64,000 bases of DNA from Malachius bipustulatus (taxonomy: Eukaryota; Arthropoda; Insecta; Coleoptera; Melyridae): contig OU342635.1 in assembly GCA_910589415.1 (NCBI GenBank), forward strand, positions 14,322,001 to 14,386,000. The letters are read 5' to 3'. A program made the translations under genes and the position numbers. A model generated the notes under the pieces. It worked only from the letters and a program-made list of their open reading frames with translations, had not been told where the DNA came from and searched no databases. Positions within the stretch are counted from its first letter, which is position 1. Each line of letters begins with the position of its first letter. Below, in pieces: positions 34,801 to 40,063 of the stretch.

Positions 34801-37571
34801 TAAATCGTGTATCAGGCTTTTTTTATGAAATCATGATCAGATAAAAATTAAAAGCTGAAAAGTTATTTTAAATAAAAATTATAATAAAATAGAATTAAAA
34901 ATTTATGTAATTCAAATTAAATTGATTTCTTAAACTATTACTTAAGGTGTAAGTTTCGACATAGAATTCTATTCTGAATAACTCGATCAGCATCGATCCT
35001 CGAAGTTGTCGCCGAGGGTCCCGTGTTTATCAGTAAAAGTTTGGCAACAAAAGGCCAGCTTTGAGCATGCAAGCTCATTACGCGAAAATTTATATTGCGA
35101 ACTGCATAAAATAACGCGAGAGAAAAGCCTAATAACAGATACGACAAAGCGAAAATAAAAGTCAGAAGAGGAATGTAAAGCAGTAAAATTTAAGACAGGA
35201 AATAACATTTAAATAAGAAATCTGCGGACAGGAACGACGATTCTCGTAGTCGTTTCTCTTCATAACACCTAATAAATGTTCAATTCAGTTTTCTTGACGT
35301 AGCAAATAAGATATAGGTAGTACCTACCTGTGCAAGAGTTTTAGGACCGTTCTTCTGCTCTTAAAAGCAAAAGAAGTTATTATATATTTAATTACCATCT
35401 ATGGGATTCCAGATTGGTGGAGGTGAACGGAAAATTAGTCCTGAGCCGTTCCCGAGAAGACCTTCACCGATTACTGTCAGCAGCCCCGGACCCCGCCCAG
35501 TTGGTTGTTTATCGGCGGCTTCCACGGCGTCGAGACGACTTAACTTCCCCGTCTCTGCAGCCAATGTCGCGCGACCAGTTAGCTTCTCTTAGGGAGGAGT
35601 TAGAGACTGTCAGGGAACAAGCAGAGGAGGCTCAGCGCACCAAAGACGGACTTAGGAATGATAACATCAGGCTTACGCATCGGATATCCTATCTTGAGGA
35701 ACAGGTAATTGAATGAAATTTGTTTTTTAAGATATTGTTTACATAAATTAAAAACACGATTCCTGAAAAGCGACACCGCTAGACCATTGCCGGTTTCTAG
35801 GTTATACTCGTTGTTAATGAAAAACATCTGCATATAATTTAAACTACCTACTTAAATTTGAAAATAGCCAGAAATAGAAGAACACTGCGCACAGTGGTAA
35901 AGCATGTAAACAATATGGCCAGCAATTTAATTTGCATTTTACTATTTTTACTTCCATGTTTTTGAGATGTTATCTCCGGAAGCAAGTATAACTGTTTAAA
36001 GACATCTTAATTAACTTCTTTTCACACCTATTAACATTGGAAACTATATCATTACTTCATTGTTTACTTGAAATTACGGCCTAGGGAAGCTTTTAAAAAT
36101 CATTTAAATCCTAGAAGACTCTATATTTTCCTCGTAAAAGTTTTAATCCTTCTTTGTATACCAAATGAAATAATTTTGCAGTTATGTAGAATTTTCGTTT
36201 ATGAGTTTCTCAGTTACTATATTTAATATTAAATCCTCCATTATTTTGAGTGAGATGTAAAATAATAACTTGAATTATTAGGTTTCAGACTTGCTGAATA
36301 AGAAGAAAACTTCACAGGACAAGGATCTGAAGCCACCTTCAAAAGCCCCGGTCATTTCAACAGTGAAGAGCAGTCAAAATATCACTAACATCAACATCAC
36401 GTCGCATCCTAATTCTAATGGACAAGACGGTTCTTCAAATACTAACGTCCAGCTTTTCCAAAAAGGGCCACAAGTAACTGCTTTAGTGTCAAACCATTCT
36501 TCCATCGACGCAATGCGTTTGCGATCACAAAGCAGCTTATCGAACGTGTCAAGTACTCAAATAACATCAACAAGTCCGCAGTTAACAGAGAAATATCTCT
36601 GTCGCAAAAGCCATCATCATAAACACCAGAAGTCTTCTTCAAGGCACAGCTTACAACCTACGAGAAGTAGTCAGGAACAGCTGGATAACTTATCCAAACA
36701 TAATCATTGCCCTAGACAGAGAGAAAAAGAATACCAATCCGAGACTGATTCTGTGAGGGACTACCTTACTTACTACAACAAGAAAAATATTGAGAATGGA
36801 CACCGATACTCGGAAGATCACAATAAAGCCAACAACGGCACGGAAATAATGGATCAGAGCTTCAAGAAAGCGACAAAGATAGTCCAAGAACTGACCAAAT
36901 GCAAAGAAAACCCAAATTTGTACGAGAAACACAAGCGGAAATGCTTACTGGCTTCAGACAAATACAATTCCGAAATTCTGCGACATTATAATGCGAGAAA
37001 ATCAAGCTCTGTGATAGATTTCCGATCAGAAGTCCACTTAGGTCCTAAATACTCAGAATCGAAGAGCGTGGAGGAGTTAGATGTAGTCGACTCCTCTAAA
37101 AATTCACCAATCATCTGCACCAATCCAAATATTCATGACGCTAGAAGCGTGAAATCTTTAGACTTTGACAGTGATTGCAATTCCACTGTTAATGGATACT
37201 TAAGTACCGGACAAAGGGGCGTCGATTATACATCAGAACCTGATTATAATAGAAGGATATCACATACGGTATATTACGGGGAAGGAAAACCCAAACCTAC
37301 TCCTCCGAAAAAACCGCTCAGATTATCTTTGCATAAAGCCCAAAGTCTGCATTCGGTGGAAACGTCATCTGTTGGTAATTACAACAACGCACTCAGCAAT
37401 GGTCTGAGGAAGTCTTGTAAGAGGAATTATAAGGGCGGAGAAGTTCCATTAAATATTAGTTCGAGAACTAATGGAAATTGTCATGACATGAAAAAAGAGG
37501 CTTCACTAATAAAGTGGGCCACTTATGGCAATAGTCAAAGTCAACAACGTATTGTTGAAAATGGACACTGA
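6336..37571 (+). CDS. Gene 1: coiled-coil/PDZ-domain protein (seven spliced exons)
   Basis: Exons: 6336-6509, 20607-20669, 26604-26947, 31370-31522, 31584-31736, 35413-35704, 36282-37571. Total 2469 nt, 822 codons plus stop, with all GT-AG sites in phase. Residues 1-79 are a polar leader. Residues 100-195 are a predicted coiled coil (KEVAVKELENLRNALRDREN). Another helix-rich segment (residues 194-244) includes IQQAELEYQLGREELNLLTL. A PDZ domain covers about 246-330: LVEVNGKLVL and LLSAAPDPAQLVVYRR are its characteristic C-terminal strands and helix. A second coiled coil follows at about 345-393. The last exon is Ser/Asn-rich with a proline-rich KPTPPKKPLRL (possible SH3 ligand). PDZ plus coiled coils suggests a cytoplasmic scaffold; the partner is unknown. 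I do not recognise a named orthologue. A 5' UTR acceptor may lie at 6249. Confidence 0.85.
6695..7428. mobile_element. Foldback element with ~260-bp arms, TACACCGTG ends
   Basis: The left arm (6695-6954) and right arm (7170-7428) are inverted copies around a ~215-bp centre. The ends read TACACCGTG and CACGGTGTA, with TA at each junction as expected for a Tc1/mariner-type target. Each arm carries an internal ACACCCTGTATA motif, the end sequence of the other foldback family in this window. No coding capacity. It sits in intron 1 of gene 1. One diverged arm recurs near 56817-56990. Confidence 0.85.
7649..7810. mobile_element. Small foldback element, second GCCCGTATTCA-ended copy
   Basis: The left end is GTCCGTATTCATCAA and the right end is the complement of GCCCGTATTCATCAA. 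The arms also share an AATATAAYCCYRGGGTTA segment. The arms are diverged, about 45 bp each. The terminal motif matches the element at 3204-3350. Confidence 0.6.
7855..8748 (-). pseudogene. 5'-truncated non-LTR retrotransposon, RT C-terminus
   Basis: Minus-strand frame 8098-8637 (179 codons), continuing upstream to about 8748, matches the post-catalytic part of a Jockey/CR1-like reverse transcriptase: LGVIFDSGLSFTEHI, VRSKLDYCSIVWSPYY and QVERIQRRFLKML. A 3' UTR follows, ending in a GCAATAAAGTATT motif and a trinucleotide tail that appears on the + strand as (AAT)n at 7855-7884. Such tails mark the 3' end of many insect non-LTR elements. The 5' end is truncated, as is usual for target-primed insertions. 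I could not find clear target duplications. Confidence 0.82.
8749..9580. other. Non-coding, unassigned
   Basis: No exon is supported. The stretch near 9280-9480 (GTAAGCGACTAGGCCACC and following) has a different, less AT-rich texture and may be untranslated sequence of a retroelement. That is a guess from composition only. Confidence 0.3.
9590..9990 (+). pseudogene. Non-LTR element tail fragment (post-RNase H region)
   Basis: In one + frame at 9734-9796 the sequence encodes MLTGFLTGHCKLGSHLNKIG, the conserved stretch that follows RNase H in the element copy at 22664-24260 (there MLTGFLTSHCKL). A decayed zinc-knuckle segment follows in shifted frames (RFCTRRT). Stops and frameshifts show it is dead. 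Confidence 0.65.
10040..10560 (-). pseudogene. Non-LTR element RNase H fragment
   Basis: The minus strand carries a decayed RNase H: QAEFFAILDLR near 10500, then VPAHPSIPGNELADQ near 10330-10370, then a tail with LNRKVLRLLIRVLTGHNNL near 10100-10170. Order and spacing match an RNase H-bearing non-LTR element. Frames are broken. It faces away from the adjacent + strand fragment at 9590, so these are two separate insertions. Confidence 0.65.
10561..12929. other. Intronic DNA without a supported gene
   Basis: Open frames here (11297-11513 +, 11989-12318 -, 12509-12888 both strands) have no motif I recognise and no good splice context in phase with gene 1. The 11989-12318 minus frame has a protein-like helix-rich look (LVQELIEIAPLMLNN) and could be an eroded exon or transposon piece. 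GGTTCGAATCTC at about 12788 resembles a pol III B box but has no matching A box. Confidence 0.3.
12930..14060 (-). pseudogene. Non-LTR element with internal deletion (RT motif joined to RNase H tail)
   Basis: Reading the minus strand from 14060: a decayed RT segment leads to GVPQGSVL near 13950, then jumps to KLFTMPKGRVIKKFSFEG near 13860, which aligns with IMPKDKTVKKFSFK in the copy at 22664. Further down, EFLTGHCKLARS (about 13220) and LGQHQL (about 13105) match HCKLNGHL and LGQHQL of the same copy. The catalytic RT block and RNase H core are missing or scrambled, so this is a dead, internally deleted relative. Confidence 0.7.
14061..15179. other. Intronic DNA, unassigned
   Basis: No supported coding sequence. 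A G run at about 14741-14748 and a (CT)n stretch at about 15160-15172 are the only simple repeats noted. Confidence 0.3.
15180..15760 (-). pseudogene. Non-LTR reverse transcriptase remnant with internal deletion
   Basis: Minus frame 15335-15754 carries AQTGFVPGSATRDQILNIRQ, the block before the first RT catalytic motif, then a decayed version of that motif (YSKEFDT) and MGSPHHLIWL. Directly after it the sequence resembles the extreme C-terminus (TWTIKKKDAKRI, then KRSRGRTK near 15250). The catalytic DD motif block is deleted. Type as for the 3.9-kb remnant. Confidence 0.7.
15761..16869. other. Intronic DNA; contains a 24-nt perfect palindrome
   Basis: No supported gene. At 16708-16731 there is a perfect 24-nt palindrome centred on GTTTAAAC. 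A CACACGTGTG palindrome lies near 16645. Confidence 0.35.
16870..19290 (+). mobile_element. 5'-truncated non-LTR retrotransposon with long open RT frame
   Basis: The recognisable element starts inside the end of the endonuclease domain (LGSSDHKLVSTS near 16912-16950), passes a stop near 17020, and then has a long RT frame. A 3' region with an A-run (19181-19196) and ATAAATAAATG followed by a T-run near 19275 probably ends it. Target duplications were not found. Its reading frame is far less eroded than the other fragments, suggesting a younger insertion. It lies in intron 1 of gene 1, in the same orientation. Confidence 0.85.
17129..19147 (+). CDS. Non-LTR retrotransposon reverse transcriptase (ORF2 part)
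   Basis: A 672-codon frame. RT blocks are in order: SGPDDVPVIVLKK (172-184), LPVALLSVISKIMEK (231-245), YGFRKQRSS (266-274), ALDISRAFD (299-307) with the first catalytic Asp, GVPQGSILSPTLF (357-369), and LADDSTL (387-393) holding the paired catalytic Asp residues. The canonical PI/RPISLL block reads YLPVALLSV, a tolerable variant. The C-terminal part ends with RTASLWNSIPKGVFP, typical of Jockey/CR1-type elements. There is no RNase H. The endonuclease is mostly missing upstream, so this copy probably cannot transpose alone, although the RT could be intact. Clade assignment is inferred. Confidence 0.88.
   Translation: MEAYIPFSKKQLSNSKPWFNKRCKEAVASKQLAFRQWRESPNGINHYNFILARNKCKEIIDQTKETHNQRIRNKLLSCPNGSKSFWSVTKAVSQNFTRSTIPPLTRTDGTIACTATEKANLLAGVFSSYSSVDFHGRTPPMIPSVETKMSDIVFRQQVIKSIMLALDPNKASGPDDVPVIVLKKCATELSSVFCRLFNLSYKKGIFPSCWKCAQIQPIPKKGKKTIPSNYLPVALLSVISKIMEKATNQHLLKYLEGANIISDRQYGFRKQRSSGDLLTYVTELWNGAIEHHGESRGVALDISRAFDCVWHGGLLAKLQAYGMPEKFCLWLASYLGDRSLQVAVDGVLFVTFSINAGVPQGSILSPTLFLIFINDLLETTKNPIYSLADDSTLISSYTLDARTSAIDAQTRREQEVAILNNDLQDILTWGDRNQVQFNAGKTQAVIFSKKTNVLEPDMMMAGHSLTPASSLRLLGVSLGANMSWHDHVAGLAKSASQKLGTLFRTKKFYTPQQLLLLYKAQIRPSLEYCSHVWSSAPKHTLKLLDSIQKRAIRLIGDPDLTKNLDTLEHRRRVADLSLFYRYFNGRCSKDVARLIPPRTRPGRYTRRAADAHPYQVQLVTPRTTLFQTSFMYRTASLWNSIPKGVFPEVYNLQRFKANVNRYLRSCTAPRAS
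19291..20606. other. Intronic DNA; possible TATA-like signal
   Basis: AT-rich intron of gene 1. TATAAATAG at about 19961 followed by a GC-richer stretch looks like a core promoter of a lost LTR element or an unannotated start, but nothing downstream supports a gene. A splice-like segment at 19442-19479 has stops or the wrong phase. Confidence 0.3.
20607..20669 (+). CDS. Gene 1 coding exon 2
   Basis: TTTTTTACAG|ACT acceptor and AAG|GTAAGT donor enclose 21 codons, phase 0 on both sides, encoding TTLQTAVIQPRMAQLETLEA plus Lys. Phase matches exon 1 and exon 3 exactly. Short and symmetric, so it could be skipped without a frame change. Confidence 0.7.
20670..21711. other. Intronic DNA; holds an orphan exon-like frame
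   Basis: Apart from the exon-like segment at 21358-21525 (listed separately), I see no gene or element. Confidence 0.3.
21358..21525 (+). other. Orphan exon-like open segment
   Basis: A protein-like frame (with YIRYALEQLKMNASWDYRAH) runs from a poor TAG acceptor to a good CAG|GTAATT donor, the same donor sequence as gene 1 exon 6. It enters and leaves in phase 1, so it cannot lie between the phase-0 exons 2 and 3 of gene 1 without a frame break. It may be an exon of another transcript or a transposon relic. I do not recognise the peptide. Confidence 0.3.
22664..24260 (+). mobile_element. Nested 5'-truncated non-LTR element with 11-bp target duplication
   Basis: TTGGCCTCGTG occurs at 22653-22663 and again at 24261-24271, exactly flanking a + strand insert that splits the RNase H of the older minus-strand element. 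The insert begins in the RT C-terminal region (5' truncation) and ends in a short ATATCAATCAATATCAA tail without poly(A). These are the marks of target-primed reverse transcription. Relatives with the same HCKL and GQHQL signatures lie at 9.7, 13 and possibly 38.5 kb. Confidence 0.9.
22664..24272 (+). CDS. Non-LTR element ORF fragment: RT C-terminus, RNase H, knuckle
   Basis: A continuous 535-codon frame from the insert's left edge (a chance start codon lies in the target duplication). Residues numbered from 22653: RT post-catalytic KYLGITLDKKLMWNKHL (35-51) and RPIITYGAVVW (89-99). RNase H: WYTDGS (225-230, D228), QAELYAIE (259-266, E261), LTDSQAAIK (285-293, D287), WIPGHTGIEGNERAHSLA (325-342). 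In the last block the usual catalytic Asp of the NERAD motif is His339, so RNase H is probably impaired. The knuckle CRLSREENETPRHLLMNC has Ser where the second Cys is expected. The frame stops only in the right-hand target duplication. No start of its own. Confidence 0.82.
25823..26603. other. Intronic DNA before exon 3
   Basis: AT-rich intron of gene 1 with no supported feature other than the polypyrimidine CTTTTTCTCGCAG acceptor at its end. Confidence 0.35.
26604..26947 (+). CDS. Gene 1 coding exon 3 (first coiled coil)
   Basis: TCTCGCAG|ATG acceptor, ACTGA|GTAAGT donor, 344 nt, leaving in phase 2. It encodes a basic Ser/Pro stretch (STPRRRKSIIPASPSLRSLP) followed by two heptad-rich helices (VKELENLRNALRDRENLIQS and EERLNRLKIDVENKRVTI). 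It is clearly GC-richer than its flanks. The terminal GA joins the T of exon 4 to give Asp. Confidence 0.85.
26948..29920. other. Intron of gene 1, first part
   Basis: No supported gene. A minus frame at 26973-27257 is unrecognised. A tRNA-like stretch at 27621-27700 is listed separately. Confidence 0.3.
27621..27700 (+). repeat. tRNA-Lys-like SINE head or tRNA pseudogene
   Basis: TAAGCTCAGATGGATAGAGC (A box region) and GGGTTCGATTCA (B box, about 27670) are spaced as in a tRNA and most resemble tRNA-Lys. The anticodon stem is not convincing and the acceptor stem does not pair, so a tRNA-derived SINE is likelier. An AT-rich body with an A-rich stretch near 27747 follows. Confidence 0.5.
29921..29957 (+). 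promoter_or_regulatory. TATA box plus initiator (candidate core promoter)
   Basis: CTATAAAAGC with TATAAAA at 29921-29927 is followed about 31-34 bp later by TCTCAGACG, which fits the arthropod initiator (TCAGT-like). The spacing is right for a TATA-dependent start. The downstream leader contains the repeated stem-loops. It could drive an LTR element relic or an alternative transcript entering gene 1 exon 4. Confidence 0.5.
29989..30211 (+). repeat. Three-copy stem-loop motif in a leader-like region
   Basis: Copies at 29989-30019, 30050-30080 and 30177-30211 share CCAGAGATGGCATAGCGG plus ACTCCGG (copy 1 differs slightly in the loop). In each, CCAGAG pairs with CTCCGG with one conserved A-C mismatch, and the outer flanks extend the stem with different bases that still pair (CGACC/GGTCG, ACCC/GGGG, CTCG/CGAG). 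Spacing is 61 and 127 bp. The changes keep the stem, so an RNA or single-strand structure is likely. Function unknown. Confidence 0.6.
30212..31369. other. Leader-like region and intron before exon 4
   Basis: Apart from the short frames at 30620-30855, the DNA up to the TCTTTCTAG acceptor has no supported feature. If the 29921 promoter is active, this is its 5' untranslated sequence. Confidence 0.3.
30620..30855 (+). other. Short overlapping frames: secreted-like peptide and Gly/Asn-rich frame
   Basis: ATG at 30620 in a good context (ACACAATGA) opens a 36-codon frame with a hydrophobic signal-like core (CASVSAIVILAYL). In the +1 frame from about 30640 lies a Gly/Asn/Arg-rich stretch (GDYGKNYGKHNVNNHGGPIR). 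Neither alone looks like a full protein. Together they might be a frameshifted secreted glycine-rich peptide gene downstream of the promoter at 29921, or chance. Confidence 0.25.
31370..31522 (+). CDS. Gene 1 coding exon 4
   Basis: TTTCTAG|T acceptor and ATAG|GTAATT donor, 153 nt, phase 2 in and out. Encodes NIDVRIQQAELEYQLGREEL and LLEETRTLQMCLEESNK, helix-rich, completing the first coiled-coil region. Separated from exon 5 by only 61 bp. Confidence 0.85.
31584..31736 (+). CDS. Gene 1 coding exon 5 (first half of PDZ domain)
   Basis: TTTCCAG|T acceptor and GATAG|GTAAGT donor, 153 nt, phase 2 in and out. Encodes the first PDZ strands (VVILVAVEATYDENNPKFGA) and GLWVEWALEETGMCKDD, which leads into the conserved VNG turn in the next exon. 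The usual GLGF carboxylate-binding loop is not obvious, so the ligand mode may differ. Confidence 0.82.
31737..33675. other. Intron of gene 1
   Basis: AT-rich, no supported feature until the miniature LTR element. Confidence 0.35.
33676..33948 (-). repeat. LTR of the miniature element (3' LTR in element orientation)
   Basis: 273 bp. Contains a TATAAAAGTCG segment on the + strand and a TTATTATTAC stretch. It differs from its partner mainly by a short indel (GGTCATC near 33750), showing that the pair is not perfectly identical and so not brand new. Confidence 0.8.
34081..34212 (+). repeat. Three tandem 44-bp units inside the miniature LTR element
   Basis: Units at 34081-34124, 34125-34168 and 34169-34212 share GGTGCTCCCCCGAGCTTCC and CCAACTTCCAAA with few changes. 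The third is the most diverged. Both strands stay open across them only because 44-bp units with few stops do so by chance. Confidence 0.85.
34496..34751 (-). repeat. LTR of the miniature element (5' LTR in element orientation)
   Basis: 256 bp copy of the repeat at 33676-33948, followed on the + strand by the ATGT target duplication and preceded by the tRNA-complementary primer site. Confidence 0.8.
34752..35412. other. Intron of gene 1
   Basis: AT-rich, no supported feature. Minus frames at 34938-35208 are unrecognised. Confidence 0.3.
35413..35704 (+). CDS. Gene 1 coding exon 6 (PDZ second half, second coiled coil)
   Basis: ATTCCAG|A acceptor, GAACAG|GTAATT donor, 292 nt, entering in phase 2 and leaving in phase 0. 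Encodes LVEVNGKLVLSRSREDLHRL and the final PDZ strand LVVYRR, a basic linker, then a coiled coil with REELETVREQAEEAQRTKD and RLTHRISYLEEQ. GC-rich against its flanks. Confidence 0.87.
36282..37571 (+). CDS. Gene 1 coding exon 7 (long C-terminal tail)
   Basis: ATTATTAG|GTT acceptor in phase 0, 430 codons including TGA. The tail is rich in Ser, Asn, Lys and His with little predicted order. It holds a His-rich RKSHHHKHQK and a PxxP segment (KPKPTPPKKPLRL). It ends VENGH, not a PDZ ligand. A 3' UTR follows with AATAAA at 37978-37983. Confidence 0.87.
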   Translation, partial: VSDLLNKKKTSQDKDLKPPSKAPVISTVKSSQNITNINITSHPNSNGQDGSSNTNVQLFQKGPQVTALVSNHSSIDAMRLRSQSSLSNVSSTQITSTSPQLTEKYLCRKSHHHKHQKSSSRHSLQPTRSSQEQLDNLSKHNHCPRQREKEYQSETDSVRDYLTYYNKKNIENGHRYSEDHNKANNGTEIMDQSFKKATKIVQELTKCKENPNLYEKHKRKCLLASDKYNSEILRHYNARKSSSVIDFRSEVHLGPKYSESKSVEELDVVDSSKNSPIICTNPNIHDARSVKSLDFDSDCNSTVNGYLSTGQRGVDYTSEPDYNRRISHTVYYGEGKPKPTPPKKPLRLSLHKAQSLHSVETSSVGNYNNALSNGLRKSCKRNYKGGEVPLNISSRTNGNCHDMKKEASLIKWATYGNSQSQQRIVENGH

Positions 37572-38000
37572 TTGCTGTTGCGTATTGGAGTAGTGGTAGT
37601 GGTTTTTTACTTGACGAGTGATTTGAAGACTTTTAATACCTAATGTAAAAAATTTACTAAATTATTTACGATACGTGGCTTTCACAAGATCTTCTCGGCT
37701 GGTTGAGATTTTCTTGAGTGTATTTTACTAGAGCAATGTAAATAGGTTGAAAATTTTATCAACGTTCAAAGTTAATCTCCCTGCAACAAGAGAAACTAAA
37801 GCTGACAATCATAATGTTATTTTGTCTTTCAAAAGTTATGAAACATCAAAATACTGTTGTTGTCACATGTTTCATCGTAAAAGAAATGATACTTTTTCCC
37901 ATCATAAATTCAGGATGTAGTAATTTTTTAAGTGATATTGATGTGCTTTATGATTCTTGATGTATTTATTTTCTAAAAATAAAAATTATCTTGTTGCAAC
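37572..38000 (+). terminator. Gene 1 3' UTR and polyadenylation signal
   Basis: After the TGA, AT-rich sequence with AATAAA at 37978-37983 and a T-rich stretch about 30 bp further on (near 38010-38022), a normal cleavage context. Confidence 0.6.
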
Positions 38001-38119
38001 CTTTGTAATTTTTTTTATTTCAATTACCTCACAAAACATGGGAGGGATGCCTTGAAGGGATGCGACTTTCTATAATAATAATTATATTCCATAGAGACAG
38101 GGGGATAGAGTGGACAGGA

Positions 38120-39165
38120 GGTTAGTGTAGCTTAATGGTCTAAAGGCTTATACTTACAAGCCTTGTGCAAAATGAAGCTTCCATGTTTACAAGGACAAGT
38201 ATGCCCAGCGTTTAGTGGAGCAATGAGCATCAAACGGTTGACAGCAATGGAAATTCTTCTGGACCAACCTCCTCTCCACATGTACTTGGAGAGAGGCCCA
38301 CAGATGGACAACGTACAGACTGTTACAGGTCATGCATTGTGTCATGGAGCGAACCAAATTACTGGATGACATATTCGGTCACAGTCTTCTGGGTATGCCA
38401 TCAGACATGATGCCATACACAACCAAGTATGTACTTATAACACAACCAAGATGCTTATAACGTCCTCTTTCCAAGCAGAGACCAATATGGGAGCGCGACT
38501 CAAACGACCTACTCTTACATGGTACACCGATGACTCCAAGACACCAACGGGAGCTGGATCCGGAGCATATGGCGTCGGGTCAAGAAAAGAATACTTTATC
38601 GAATCTTGGTCATATGCAACATTATTTCATCCAGAAATTTTTGTAATTATTGTACTTAGCGCATAGATGTTGTATGAAATGCACTGCAAAGGAAAACAAT
38701 AAAAATCTTCTCAGACAGCCAAGCGGCTCTCAAAGCCTTTTATTCCATTTTTTGCAACTCGAAACTGGCATGGAACTGTCAAACAGCACTCAATGAAATA
38801 GTTAAAAACAAAAACTTCTCTGGTCTGAATTCCAGGTCACTCCGGCTTTGGGAGAACGAAAGCGCCGACTGTCTGGCCAGAAGGGGAACTGGCATCCAAA
38901 TTTACAGGACCAGAACCGCGGTTCTCGGCATATCTTCAAATATCACCAAAACAACAATAAAGACGTCTAGGCAGAGAATATAAAGTACTGCAGAGCAAAG
39001 TCTGCCAGGATTGACTCACTGAACGACCATCGAAGAGCAGAGTTAAAAAACTACTAGAGCTCAAAAAGAGTCCTCATATAGGCCTGTACACGGGATAGAG
39101 TAAAGTAAACTACCACTTACAGAGGTTGGATCTAGCTGTTAACCCAGAATGTCACACCTGTGCTC
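38120..39165 (+). pseudogene. Degraded non-LTR element (RT end and RNase H)
   Basis: RT end in the frame at 38163-38369 (AFSGAMSIKRLTAMEILLDQPP). RNase H follows: LTWYTDDSKTPTGAG (38513), IFSDSQAALKAF (about 38708) and GHSGFGENESADCLARRG (about 38835). Here the first motif reads TDD instead of TDG and the Glu block reads FHPEIF. The final NESAD keeps its Asp. Multiple frameshifts. Related to the element at 22664. Confidence 0.75.
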
Positions 39166-39951
39166 AGAGAATGAATGAAGAAACAGCAGAAAATGTTGTA
39201 TTGCAGCCAAAGCTCATCAGCAATCTTTTACTAGGTACCAAGAACATAACATCGACATTTTTGAAAAAACAGGAATATATATAATATGGTCGGTCAGCAG
39301 ACTTCCGATTTTCGAACCGCCGACTTAATTGGTATTTCCCTTGCTTCTGATCCAAATGAGAATCCAAATGAGTCGGGATACTAAATTCAAATAAAGTAGT
39401 GTTTTCGTTGAAAAAAATCAGACCACTGCCCAAAGGCAAATCGAGCATTTATACAGACACTCCAGAAAAATCCCGTTAGAAGAACAATGTGATGATAGGA
39501 AAAAAAGATCAGTAAATATGATTGCTGTAGGCAAGAGAAGAAACTATATAGTAGACTGGGAATAAGATACGTCAGATATTGACGAAGGTGTTGATTTCAA
39601 ATCCGATGAAGACAATGATCCCTTATTAACTAATGAAGCCATTTAAAATCATTTTATTAAAAAAAATGCACGTCCACGGTGGACACCCGGCCCGTGTCCG
39701 TGCCGTTAGATGTAAATTGACCTTTATGGATCTCTTCGCCGAATCCAATCACCCGGGAGACGTCGATGTTATTATTATTATTCACATTGTTGTTAGACCA
39801 TTGTAAAAAATTGTAAGTAGTTGTCAAAAATGTTGTCAATATTTTAATTTTCAGTTCTTAGAATTTTTTTAAATATTCTTCAATTATTTCGAAGTAATAT
39901 ATAAATGTTATTTTGTGTTTGTGTCCTATATGTCCGAATTATTTCCTAATT
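39166..39951. other. Intergenic DNA between genes 1 and 2
   Basis: Contains a GC-rich stretch at 39665-39765 followed by (TTA)n at about 39768-39780, which looks like the 3' end of another non-LTR element in + orientation. The rest has no supported feature. The promoter of gene 2 should lie here; no clear TATA was seen. Confidence 0.35.
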
Positions 39952-40063
39952 ATGTACTACATTCACTGGAAATCTCTCATCGTTCTAGGCTTCTTATTCT
40001 GGATATTATTGTGTCTGACTGACATTCTTGGAGATCCAAGACTAAAATATATGGCAAAACATT
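39952..40063 (+). CDS. Gene 2 coding exon 1 (first membrane segment)
   Basis: ATG 39952, 37 codons plus 1 nt, donor CATT|GTAAGT in phase 1. The N-terminus could work as a signal anchor. The frame is also open upstream to 39913 but without an ATG. Confidence 0.78.
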
